Origin: an uncultured Bacillota bacterium
GTDB taxonomy: Bacteria; Bacillota; Clostridia; Oscillospirales; Oscillospiraceae
Length of the DNA stretch: 45,904 bases
Reading direction: 5' to 3'
Assembly: GCA_947385365.1 (NCBI GenBank)
Contig: CANDKT010000005.1
Coordinates: forward strand, 1-45,904
Numbering within the stretch: position 1 is the first letter of the stretch; each line of letters starts with the position of its first letter. Of the stretch, positions 15,678 through 23,294 are shown in pieces. Made by a program: the position numbers and the translations under genes. A model generated the notes under the pieces. The model made no database searches. It was not told the DNA's origin and saw nothing but the letters and a program-made list of their open reading frames with translations.

Positions 15678-16931
15678 ATGCATAGGAAAAAGGGTGGTTT
15701 TTTCGGCTATTGGGGAATACTTCCCCTGACTGTAATCAGTCTGGTTATCGCGGCGGGTATCCTGTTGAACCAACGAGAAGAAGCGGCGCAACAGTTCCCG
15801 CCGGTTTCGCCGCAGGGCAGCGAACCAGGGACGGAAACGATACCGGTCCCAGACGAACCGCTTGACGCTGCGCCGACAGAGGACACGGGAATGAGTGCCT
15901 CGACGGACACCGTGACGCGGCAAGCGCGGGAGATCCTCGATGGGATGACCTTGGAGGAAAAAGTAGGGCAGATGTTTCTGGTACGCTGTCCTGCCGCCGA
16001 TGGCGCTCAGAAGGTGGAGGAATATCATTTTGGCGGTTACATCCTCTTTGGGCGGGACTTCTCCGAGAAGACCAAGGACGAAGTGATCCAGTCAGTCCAA
16101 GCGTTCCAGAACGCGGCAAACATCCCTTTATTGATCGGCGTGGATGAGGAAGGCGGCACGGTCAACCGTGTCAGCAGGAACCCGAACCTACGGGAGGCGG
16201 CGTTCTGGTCCCCGCAGAAACTCTACGCGGAGGGCGGCTTCGCTTTGGTTCAGAGCGACACGAGGGAGAAGTGCGGGTTACTGCGCGGTTTAGGGATCAA
16301 CTTGAACTTTGCTCCGGTGTGCGATGTGTCCCAAGATGCGGGTGATTTCATTTACAAGCGAAGTTTTGGGCAAGACGCGGAGGAAACCGCCGCTTATGTA
16401 CGCGTCGTGGTGCAGACGATGTCCGAAGAAGGGATGGGGAGCGTTCTGAAGCATTTCCCAGGTTACGGCAACAACGCGGATACGCATACGGAGATTGCTT
16501 ATGATGACCGCGCCTATGAGACGTTTTTGGAGTCAGATTTTTTGCCGTTTCAGGCGGGAATCGATTCCGGAGCCAACCTCGTATTGGTTTCCCATAACAT
16601 AGTAGCCTGTATGGACGGTCAAACCCCGGCTTCTCTGTCTCCGCGGGTACATGAAATCCTGCGGGAGGAGTTGGGGTTCGCGGGCGTGATTATCACGGAT
16701 GATCTGGCGATGGAAGGAGTACGGAAGTTTGCGGGGGACACAGAAGTTGCGGTTCAGGCGGTGCAGGCTGGGAACGATCTGCTGTGCTGCACGGATTTCG
16801 AGACGCAGGTCCCAGCCGTACTGGAGGCAGTGAAACAGGGAGAGGTCAAAGAGGAACGGATTGAGGAATCCGTTCTGCGCATACTGGAATTGAAAATCTC
16901 GCTTGGACTCATAGAGCCGCTTGCTTCATAG
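15678..16931 (+). CDS. nagZ: Glycoside hydrolase family 3 beta-N-acetylhexosaminidase-like, membrane anchored
   Basis: 417-residue enzyme with a short basic N-terminus and one membrane helix (about 11-30) followed by a low-complexity linker, so the catalytic domain should sit outside the cell. The family 3 core shows GVDEEGGTVNRV, the KHFPGYG ... ADTHTE loop that carries the catalytic His, and ITDDLAMEG with the aspartate nucleophile. NagZ-type enzymes remove GlcNAc from muropeptides; Gram-positive exported members act in wall recycling. ATG 15678 follows AGGGGAG by ten bases; an overlapping ATG at 15671 is out of frame. A strong terminator follows at 16962. The neighbours are unrelated, so it is probably monocistronic. 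The symbol is given by family likeness only. Confidence 0.85.
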   Translation: MHRKKGGFFGYWGILPLTVISLVIAAGILLNQREEAAQQFPPVSPQGSEPGTETIPVPDEPLDAAPTEDTGMSASTDTVTRQAREILDGMTLEEKVGQMFLVRCPAADGAQKVEEYHFGGYILFGRDFSEKTKDEVIQSVQAFQNAANIPLLIGVDEEGGTVNRVSRNPNLREAAFWSPQKLYAEGGFALVQSDTREKCGLLRGLGINLNFAPVCDVSQDAGDFIYKRSFGQDAEETAAYVRVVVQTMSEEGMGSVLKHFPGYGNNADTHTEIAYDDRAYETFLESDFLPFQAGIDSGANLVLVSHNIVACMDGQTPASLSPRVHEILREELGFAGVIITDDLAMEGVRKFAGDTEVAVQAVQAGNDLLCCTDFETQVPAVLEAVKQGEVKEERIEESVLRILELKISLGLIEPLAS

Positions 16932-16961
16932 CAGCGTTTCTTTGCTCTGCTCCGAACGCAC

Positions 16962-16985
16962 AAAACCGCCCCGTAGGGCGGTTTT
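16962..16985 (+). terminator. Rho-independent terminator after the nagZ-like gene
   Basis: AAAACCGCCC, a CGTA loop, GGGCGGTTTT, then TGTTTC. It lies 30 bases after the stop codon. Confidence 0.9.
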
Positions 16986-16995
16986 TGTTTCGTTT

Positions 16996-17014
16996 GGGCT
17001 GTTTGTAACAGCCC
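16996..17014 (+). terminator. Second terminator-like hairpin
   Basis: GGGCTGTT, a TGT loop, AACAGCCC, followed by CCTTCTTTTTG. It is probably a back-up terminator. A third perfect hairpin, TTGACGCC-GGAA-GGCGTCAA, lies at 17026-17045 but has no T tract on either strand. Confidence 0.6.
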
Positions 17015-17167
17015 CCTTCTTTTTGTTGACGCCGGAAGGCGTCAAGGGAAGGTTTTGCACAATGTCCACACGATTTTCCACAAACCGTGCGGAAAACTTG
17101 GGGGAAGGTCCCGTTTTTCCGGGGAAGTTCCCGTGAAACGTGGCGGGATCTGGAAAAACGGGTCCGG

Positions 17168-18178
17168 TCAGCCGGAGGCGATGTCCCGTGTGGCGTAAGC
17201 GTTCAGGTCCAAACCGGCCTGGTGTCCGGCCTGGTACTCGTAGAACGCCTGGCAGCCGATCATCGCGGCGTTATCGCCGCAGTAGCTCAGCTCGGGGAGG
17301 AACAGGAGGTTTCCGCTGGCGTCGCAGGCCCGCTGCAAGTCCTGCCGGATGCGGCGATTGGCGGCGACGCCGCCTGCGACGGCGACTTTGCCGTAACCTT
17401 TCTGGGCGGCGGCCTGCATGACCCGCGGGACGAGGCATTCGCTGACGGTCCGCCCGAAGCTGGCCGCGAACGCAGCCAGATCCAACGGTTCCTGTTTTTG
17501 TTCGGCGTTGTGGATCAAGTTCAGGCTGGCGGTTTTGAGCCCGGAGAAGGACAAGTCCAGTTCCCGGTCCTGGACGTGCGCGTGGGGCAGATGGTATTTC
17601 TGATCGTCTCCGCCTTCGGATAAGCGGTCCATCGGCGCGCCGCCTGGGTAGCCGATGCCCAGCACCCGCGCCACCTTATCGAAGCACTCTCCGACGGCGT
17701 CGTCCCGCGTCTCGCCCATCACTTTCATACGGGTGTAGTCCTGCACGTCCACGATTGCGGTGGTCCCGCCGGAGATGCACAGGCAGACGAAGGGTGGTTT
17801 CAGGTTTGGGTGCGTGATGTAGTTGGCGGCGATATGGCCTCGGACGTGGTGGACGGGGATGAGCGGCACGTCCAGAGCCATAGCGGCGCCTTTGGCGAAG
17901 TTCACGCCCACCAGCACCGCGCCGATCAAACCGGGCGCGTAAGTGACCGCCACGGCGTCCAGCTGGTCCAAGCGCAGGCCGGACTCTTCCACGGCCTGGC
18001 GGCACAGGGCGGAGATCACCTTGATATGGTTCCGGGAGGCGATCTCCGGCACGACGCCGCCGTAGGCGGCGTGCATCGCGATCTGGGACGACACGCAGTT
18101 GGAGAGTACGGTCCGGCCATCCCGAACGACTGCGGCGGCGGTATCGTCGCAGGAGGATTCGATTGCGAGCAGGTTCAT
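17168..18178 (-). CDS. tsaD: tRNA N6-adenosine threonylcarbamoyltransferase
   Basis: TsaD transfers the threonylcarbamoyl group from TC-AMP to A37 of ANN-decoding tRNAs (t6A), working with TsaB and TsaE. The 336-residue product has the ASKHA fold signatures: N-terminal LAIESSCDDTAAAVV, the GLIGA loop, and the metal-binding HHVRGH with H111 and H115. The C-terminal region VAVAGGVAANRRIR is also typical. Length is normal. ATG 18178 follows AAGGTGAG. It is the last gene of a minus-strand run rimI, GNAT, tsaD, with 31 bases to the GNAT gene. tsaB and tsaE are not in the window. Housekeeping gene, high GC. Confidence 0.96.
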   Translation of the reverse strand: MNLLAIESSCDDTAAAVVRDGRTVLSNCVSSQIAMHAAYGGVVPEIASRNHIKVISALCRQAVEESGLRLDQLDAVAVTYAPGLIGAVLVGVNFAKGAAMALDVPLIPVHHVRGHIAANYITHPNLKPPFVCLCISGGTTAIVDVQDYTRMKVMGETRDDAVGECFDKVARVLGIGYPGGAPMDRLSEGGDDQKYHLPHAHVQDRELDLSFSGLKTASLNLIHNAEQKQEPLDLAAFAASFGRTVSECLVPRVMQAAAQKGYGKVAVAGGVAANRRIRQDLQRACDASGNLLFLPELSYCGDNAAMIGCQAFYEYQAGHQAGLDLNAYATRDIASG

Positions 18179-18209
18179 GTTCTCACCTTCGCTTTTCGGA
18201 GGCGGCCGG

Positions 18210-18818
18210 TCACGTTTCCGTCCAGCGCCAGACGGGGTGAGGCGACTCGCCGGGGGCCAGGGGGATCTGGATGAAGTCCCGGTAGATATGTTCCGGCATA
18301 TGCCGCTGGTAGATGCGCTGATGGGCTTCGATCAAGGCGGGCGGGCTCACTTCGGCGCGGTCCCAGACGAGGGTCCGGTAGTGGACGCCGAACAGCGCGC
18401 AGTCGTAACCGGCGTAGCGGAACCCGTTGCGGGCGTAGAAGGCCAAGCGTCTGCGGCGCAAGGGTTCGCCTTCTGGCGCGCCGTTTTCGGGGGCTTCGGC
18501 TTCGCCGAACAGGGTCAGCGATTCCCCGCACGCTTCCACCAGCAGGCTCAGCGTGACCGCGCCGAGTCCTTGGTTCCGTTTGCCTTCCAGCGTGCCCAGG
18601 TAGTCCAGCAGCGCGAAAGGCACGCCGGGTTCCAGCCACAGCATGGCGTAGCCGAGCAGTTCCGTACCGTCGTACAGCCCCAGCGGACGGTAACGCGCCT
18701 GTTCCATCATGCGCAGCATGGCGGACAGAGGTTTCAGCTCCTCAGGCGGGAAGGCGTTTTTCAATTCGGTTTCGTACAGGCCGGAGAGCTGTTCCGGCGT
18801 CAGGTCAATCAGCTTCAT
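18210..18818 (-). CDS. GNAT-family N-acetyltransferase-like protein
   Basis: 202-residue protein lying between rimI and tsaD. The acetyl-CoA-binding core is recognisable as GLYDGTELLGYAMLW followed by LLDYLGTLEGKRNQGLGAVT, where R/Q-x-x-G-x-G/A resembles motif A of GNAT enzymes. LAFYARNGFRYAG is the usual C-terminal strand and helix. The acceptor is unknown. It overlaps the start of its own operon partner rimI by 14 bases (ATG 18818 lies inside rimI's end), so the two are co-translated. The C-terminal 45 residues go beyond the standard fold. Being sandwiched between rimI and tsaD suggests a translation-linked role, but that is only context. Confidence 0.85.
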   Translation of the reverse strand: MKLIDLTPEQLSGLYETELKNAFPPEELKPLSAMLRMMEQARYRPLGLYDGTELLGYAMLWLEPGVPFALLDYLGTLEGKRNQGLGAVTLSLLVEACGESLTLFGEAEAPENGAPEGEPLRRRRLAFYARNGFRYAGYDCALFGVHYRTLVWDRAEVSPPALIEAHQRIYQRHMPEHIYRDFIQIPLAPGESPHPVWRWTET

Positions 18819-19260
18819 GTTTGAACTCCCGTGTCATGATGATGGCGTCCTCGACAGGGTGGCGGTAGTAATCCCGGCGCAGGCCCGTTTGGGCGAAGCC
18901 GTACTTCTGGTACAGCGTGATGGCGGGGGTGTTGGAGGCCCGGACTTCCAGGGTGAGGAAGGCCAGTTTCGCCGCGCCGAACCGGCAGAACACGTCCAGC
19001 AGCGCGGAAGCGACGCCATGCTGTCGGGCGTTGGGTTCCACGGCGATGTTGTCGATGTAGCCCTCGTCCAGCACCGCGTGGAGTCCGGCGTAACCTAAGA
19101 CCTGACCTTCCTCGTCCTCGGCGACGATAAAACTCGCCAGCGGATCGAAGAGCGCCTCTTCCAGCAGGGCGGGGCTCCAGGGGTCCGGGAAGCACATCTG
19201 TTCCAGTTCTGCAATCTGGGGGATATGGCTGCGGGCCATAGGCACGATCTCGTAATACAT
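18805..19260 (-). CDS. rimI: Ribosomal-protein-alanine N-acetyltransferase RimI-like
   Basis: 151-residue GNAT acetyltransferase expected to acetylate the N-terminal alanine of ribosomal protein S18 or similar N-termini. It opens with IVPMARSHIPQIAELEQMCF and DPWS, the RimI signature region, then has IDNIAVEPNARQHGVASALL (acetyl-CoA motif) and ASNTPAITLYQKYGFAQTG. ATG 19260 is six bases after AGGAGT. The frame is open further upstream to 19371, but that stretch contains the promoter. RimI next to tsaD is a common arrangement in Firmicutes. The stop overlaps the next gene by 14 bases. Confidence 0.92.
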   Translation of the reverse strand: MYYEIVPMARSHIPQIAELEQMCFPDPWSPALLEEALFDPLASFIVAEDEEGQVLGYAGLHAVLDEGYIDNIAVEPNARQHGVASALLDVFCRFGAAKLAFLTLEVRASNTPAITLYQKYGFAQTGLRRDYYRHPVEDAIIMTREFKHEAD

Positions 19261-19342
19261 ACGGGTACTCCTATTGATTGGGATCAGTTGTCCGCGCCGG
19301 GGATTCGCTTTGGAATAGCGTTTCCCCCGCGGGGGCAGCCTA

Positions 19343-19371
19343 ATCTTAACGCGTTTTTTTTCCCGTGTCAA
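19343..19371 (-). promoter_or_regulatory. Predicted promoter of the rimI-GNAT-tsaD operon
   Basis: On the minus strand a perfect TTGACA (19371-19366), a 17-base spacer and TAAGAT (19348-19343). It lies about 83 bases before the rimI start. A TATAAT at 19408-19413 on the plus strand may serve the divergent LTA-synthase-like gene, but its -35 box is not clear. Confidence 0.7.
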
Positions 19372-19483
19372 GGATTGCCAGGGTTTCTTTTTTCGGCTGC
19401 GTATGCTATAATACCGGCCAGGACCCCGATGATTCCGCGCAGGCGGACTGCGGAAGGGTACGTTTCAGGAAAGAGGTGGAGGT

Positions 19484-21391
19484 ATGAGAAAGCGGATGCA
19501 GATGCTCCGTCTGCCGCCGGAGGCGCGTGCGGTTTGGATGACGTTCGCTTTGACCGCGCTGGGGTGCTGCATAGGACTGCTTTCTCTGATGTACTCGGCC
19601 GCCGCCTGTCTGTCTTTGGACGGCTGGGCGTTATTTGGGGCGTACCTGTCCAGCCCGCTCCATCTGCTGCTGAATCTGCTGCCTGTGGTCCTGCTGATCT
19701 GGCTGTTCTACTTTCTCACGGGTCGGAGCTGGGCGGCGTTTGGGGTCACGTACCTGCTGGTGATCGGGCTGTCGGTGGCGAACTACTACAAGATTCGCTT
19801 GCGCGCGGACCCGCTGTTGGCCAGTGATCTGCTTCTGACGGCGGAGGCCGGGAACATGGTGCAGGGCTACACGTTGGATGTGACGTGGGTCACATGGGCG
19901 GTGCCGGGGTGCTTGCTGATCGGACTGCTGTTCACGTGGATTCTGATGCCGGCTCGTCCGGACCGTGCGCGCACGCGGCGGATCTGGCGGGAACGGGTGT
20001 TAGGCGCGGCGTCCTGTTTCGCGTTGTTTCTGGTGTCGATCCCGGCGATGTACACCAACACGAGGTTCTACTACGACCTGAACCTGGAAGGGATCAACTA
20101 CTGGTCGGACGTGGAAAGTTTCGTTTCCCGTGGAGGCGTTTACTCTTTTCTGCACAGCGTGCGCGGGATGCTCCCGGTGGTGCCGGAGGGCTACAGCGCG
20201 AAGGAAGCGGCCGCGCTGCTGGAGCAGTATCCGGACGCGGACATTCCGGAGGAAAAGAAGGTCTCGGTCGTCGGGATCATGCTGGAGGCGTTCTGTGACC
20301 TGAGCGATTTACCGGGCGCGTCCGCGCTGGAAGCGGTGGTGGATGTGTACGAACCCTGGCATGAGTTGGAACGCCGGGCGGTTTCGGGCGATCTGCTGAC
20401 GAACATTTTCGCGGGAGGCACGGTGGACACGGAGTGGGGGGTTCTGACCGGCTACTCCACCCACAGCCAATTCCGGGGGCCGGTGGACTCCTACGTCTGG
20501 TACTTCCGCTCCCAAGGCTACCAGACCTTCGGCGGTCATCCGGGACACGATTGGTTCTACAACCGGAACAACATCAACCAACGCTTAGGGTTTCAGGAGT
20601 ACTGGTTCTCCGAGAACCACTACAGCGCGTTGGTCGCGGTGGAGTCGGCAATCTACCGTTCCGATCGGGTTTTGGTGGCGGAGATTCTGTCTCAGCTGCG
20701 GGAGCGGGTCCGGGACGGCCCATGTTTTTCGTTTTCGGTGTCGCTCCAGAACCACGGGCCTTACGAGACGGAGGAGACCATTTACGAGACCTACCTCACC
20801 CCGCGGGACTCCGGCTGTTCGCAGGCCAACTGCAACATCTGGAACAACTACCTGAGCGGGGTTTCGGAAACCATCCAGGCGATGCTGGAGCTGACGCAGG
20901 GGTTGGAGGAGATGGAAGAACCGGTGGTTCTGGTTTTGTTCGGGGACCACAAGCCTTGGGGCGGCAACGGGAACCTGGCCTATTTGGATCTGATGGGCGG
21001 GGACTTCGACCTGTCCGACGGACAGGGGTTCTACCGCTACTACGCCACGCCGTATCTCATCTGGGCGAATCCGGCGGCGAAGGCGGTGTTGGGGAGGACT
21101 TTCACGGGGGACGGCGGCGATTTTTCGCCCTGTTTCCTGATGGAGGAAGTGTTTTCCCAGTGCGGCTGGACTGGACCGGGATTCATGCAGCTGTCGCGTC
21201 AGGCGCGGCAAGTGACGCCTTTGCTGCACGCGCAGGGGCTGTACTGGCGGGATGGTCTGACGGACGTGCTGCCGGACGAGGACGCGGAACGACTGCGGGA
21301 ATTTTTATGCGCGCAGTTCTACCGGGAGCGGGCCGCGACGCCGGAGCCGTTGGAAGAAGAAACAGGATTCCCCGCCGGAAGCGGGGAGTAA
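19484..21391 (+). CDS. LTA synthase family membrane sulfatase/phosphotransferase
   Basis: 635-residue protein with about five N-terminal membrane helices (residues about 15-200) and an extracellular alkaline-phosphatase-fold domain. The likely nucleophile is T313 in FAGGTVDTEWGVLTGY, the position used by LtaS. GGHPGHDWFYNRN and LVLFGDHKPWGGNG carry further metal-site residues. LTA synthases polymerise glycerol phosphate from phosphatidylglycerol on the outer face of the membrane; related proteins modify other glycolipids or glycans, so the exact product is not certain. The sequence ends in a short acidic tail. ATG 19484 lies directly after AGGTGGAGGT. The ymdB-like gene starts 11 bases after the stop, so they are probably co-transcribed. 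Confidence 0.88.
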   Translation: MRKRMQMLRLPPEARAVWMTFALTALGCCIGLLSLMYSAAACLSLDGWALFGAYLSSPLHLLLNLLPVVLLIWLFYFLTGRSWAAFGVTYLLVIGLSVANYYKIRLRADPLLASDLLLTAEAGNMVQGYTLDVTWVTWAVPGCLLIGLLFTWILMPARPDRARTRRIWRERVLGAASCFALFLVSIPAMYTNTRFYYDLNLEGINYWSDVESFVSRGGVYSFLHSVRGMLPVVPEGYSAKEAAALLEQYPDADIPEEKKVSVVGIMLEAFCDLSDLPGASALEAVVDVYEPWHELERRAVSGDLLTNIFAGGTVDTEWGVLTGYSTHSQFRGPVDSYVWYFRSQGYQTFGGHPGHDWFYNRNNINQRLGFQEYWFSENHYSALVAVESAIYRSDRVLVAEILSQLRERVRDGPCFSFSVSLQNHGPYETEETIYETYLTPRDSGCSQANCNIWNNYLSGVSETIQAMLELTQGLEEMEEPVVLVLFGDHKPWGGNGNLAYLDLMGGDFDLSDGQGFYRYYATPYLIWANPAAKAVLGRTFTGDGGDFSPCFLMEEVFSQCGWTGPGFMQLSRQARQVTPLLHAQGLYWRDGLTDVLPDEDAERLREFLCAQFYRERAATPEPLEEETGFPAGSGE

Positions 21392-21401
21392 GGAGGCTGT
21401 T

Positions 21402-22178
21402 ATGATTTTGAACGTATTGGCCGTCGGCGACGTAGTCGGCGAGGGCGGGCAGGAGATTTTGAGCCGTCGGTTGCGGGGGCTTCAGGAGGACACGCAGGCG
21501 CATTTCACGGTGGTCAACGGGGAGAACGCCTCTGGTTTAGGGATCACCCCGGCGCAGGCGCGGCGGATTCTGGAAGCTGGAGCGGATGTGATTACGTTGG
21601 GCAACCACACGTGGAACCGGCTTCAGATTGGGGACTTTCTGGACAAGGAACCGGCGATTCTGCGCCCGGCGAACTACGCGGGCCGAGTGCCGGGTCGCGG
21701 GATGGGGATCTACGAGTGCCAAGGGTTCCGGGTCGCGGTGCTGAACCTGATGGGCCGGGTGGAGCTGAACCCCAATCTGGACAGTCCGTTCAAAGCAGCA
21801 GACGGGTTGCTGAACGCGGGGCGGTTTGATCTTGCGTTCGTGGACTTCCACGCGGAGGCGACCAGCGAGAAGGGCGCGATGGGGTGGTACTTGGACGGAC
21901 GGGTGCAAGCGGTCTGGGGGACGCACACGCACGTGCCGACCGCGGACGGTCAGATACTGCCGAAGGGGACGGGCTTCATCAGCGACCTGGGCATGACCGG
22001 TCCGAGCCGTTCCGTGCTGGGCCTGAAGCCGGAAAATTCCCTCAACCTGTTTCTGGGCGGGCTGCCCCACCGTTACGAGGAGGCGGAAGGGAACGCGAAG
22101 CTCAACGCCTGCCTGTTCGCGGTGGACACGGAGACGAAACGTTGCGTTGACGTCCGGCGGGTGGACGTGGTGGAATAA
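21402..22178 (+). CDS. ymdB: YmdB-family metallophosphoesterase (2',3'-cyclic-nucleotide phosphodiesterase-like)
   Basis: 258-residue metallophosphoesterase of the TIGR00282/YmdB type. Metal-binding motifs are GDVVGEGG (D10), VVNGENASG, TLGNHTWNR, a VDFHAEATSEK loop and GTHTHVPTADG. In Bacillus, YmdB hydrolyses 2',3'-cyclic nucleotides and influences biofilm and motility decisions; the role here is inferred by family. Length matches the family (about 260). ATG 21402 follows AAGGAGG by five bases and the stop lies 21 bases before the next gene. It forms part of the run LTA-synthase-like, ymdB, yhaO, yhaN. Confidence 0.93.
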   Translation: MILNVLAVGDVVGEGGQEILSRRLRGLQEDTQAHFTVVNGENASGLGITPAQARRILEAGADVITLGNHTWNRLQIGDFLDKEPAILRPANYAGRVPGRGMGIYECQGFRVAVLNLMGRVELNPNLDSPFKAADGLLNAGRFDLAFVDFHAEATSEKGAMGWYLDGRVQAVWGTHTHVPTADGQILPKGTGFISDLGMTGPSRSVLGLKPENSLNLFLGGLPHRYEEAEGNAKLNACLFAVDTETKRCVDVRRVDVVE

Positions 22179-22199
22179 GAAAGGGACCTGGTTTTTATG

Positions 22200-23294
22200 A
22201 TGCTGAAATTGATCCACGGGGCTGATTTCCACCTGGACAGTCCCTTTTCCGGGCTGAGTCCGGAGCAAGCGGCCCGGCGGCGCGGGGAACAGCGGGAGTT
22301 GCTGGACGCGTTGGCCGCGCTGGCGCGGGAGAAGGAAGCGGATCTGGTCTTGTTGTCCGGGGATCTGCTGGACTCCGCCCGTATTTTCCGGGAGACCGGC
22401 TGGGCGTTTGCGCAGGCGTTGGCGGCGATTCCCTGTCCGGTGTTCCTCGCGCCGGGCAATCACGATTGCCTTGGACCGGCGTCGCCCTACGCGGCGTTGG
22501 AGTGGCCGGAGAACGTACATATTTTCACAGCGGGGCCGGGTCAAGCGGAACCGGTGGACTTGCCGGAATTGAACTGCACGGTTTGGGGCTGGGGATTTTT
22601 CGGACCGCGTCAAGCGGTCAGTCCGCTGCGGGGGTTCCGCGCGGAGAGCAAACCGGGACGGTTCAAGATAGGGGTTCTGCACGGGGACGTCGGCGGGACG
22701 GGCGATTACGGGCCGATTGACCGGGCGGACATCGCGGCCAGCGGGTTGGACTACCTGGCGCTGGGGCACGTCCACCAGTACAGCGGGCTTCAGCGGGAGG
22801 GGGAGACGTTCTGGGCGTACCCCGGCTGCCCGGAAGGCCGCGGGTTCGACGAGACGGGGGACAAGGGGGTTCTCTACCTGGAAGCGGGACCGGGGCGGGT
22901 ATCCGCCCGGTTCATCCCCATGAGCCGCCGGCGGTATTTATCGCTGACGGTGGACGTCACGGGCGCGGCGGACGCGCGGCAAGCGATCTTAGCGGCTCTG
23001 CCGGAGCGGACCCAGAATGACATCTGCCGCATACGGCTCACAGGGGAGGGCGAGATTCCGGACTTAGCCGCGCTGGAACGGGACTTATCGTCTCATTTTT
23101 ACGGGTTGAGCTTGAGGGACAGCACCCGACTGCCGCGGGACTTATGGGCGCGGCGGGAGGAAGACAGTCTGACCGGTCAATTTCTCCGGATCATGTGGGC
23201 GCGGTCCCAGAGCGACCCGGAAGATCCGGTGTGTCAAATGGCGGCGCGGTTTGGGTTAGCGGCCCTGGAGGGAGGGGAGGACGCGGTTCTATGA
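22200..23294 (+). CDS. yhaO: DNA repair exonuclease subunit, YhaO/SbcD-like
   Basis: Calcineurin-like phosphoesterase of 364 residues of the Mre11/SbcD superfamily. Metal-site motifs appear in order: HGADFHLDSPF, LLSGDLLDSA, APGNHDCLG, LHGDV and LALGHVHQY. The partner encoded next is a YhaN-like SMC-type ATPase, the usual pair in Firmicutes, so the complex probably trims DNA ends. Two adjacent ATGs occur (22197 belongs to TTTTATGATG; I use 22200, the second codon is equally possible). The ribosome site AAAGGGA is about 12 bases away, so weak. The stop overlaps the ATPase start as ATGA. Confidence 0.88.
   Translation: MLKLIHGADFHLDSPFSGLSPEQAARRRGEQRELLDALAALAREKEADLVLLSGDLLDSARIFRETGWAFAQALAAIPCPVFLAPGNHDCLGPASPYAALEWPENVHIFTAGPGQAEPVDLPELNCTVWGWGFFGPRQAVSPLRGFRAESKPGRFKIGVLHGDVGGTGDYGPIDRADIAASGLDYLALGHVHQYSGLQREGETFWAYPGCPEGRGFDETGDKGVLYLEAGPGRVSARFIPMSRRRYLSLTVDVTGAADARQAILAALPERTQNDICRIRLTGEGEIPDLAALERDLSSHFYGLSLRDSTRLPRDLWARREEDSLTGQFLRIMWARSQSDPEDPVCQMAARFGLAALEGGEDAVL

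Noticed and set aside
17063-17082. Two DnaA-box-like sites (TGTCCACA, TTTTCCACA)
   Set aside because: Only two, imperfect, with no dnaA or dnaN nearby and no AT-rich unwinding region, so an origin is not supported.
21537-22775. Minus-strand open frame of 412 codons opposite ymdB/yhaO
   Set aside because: Shadow of two well supported plus-strand genes; Arg/Gln/His-rich product with no motif.
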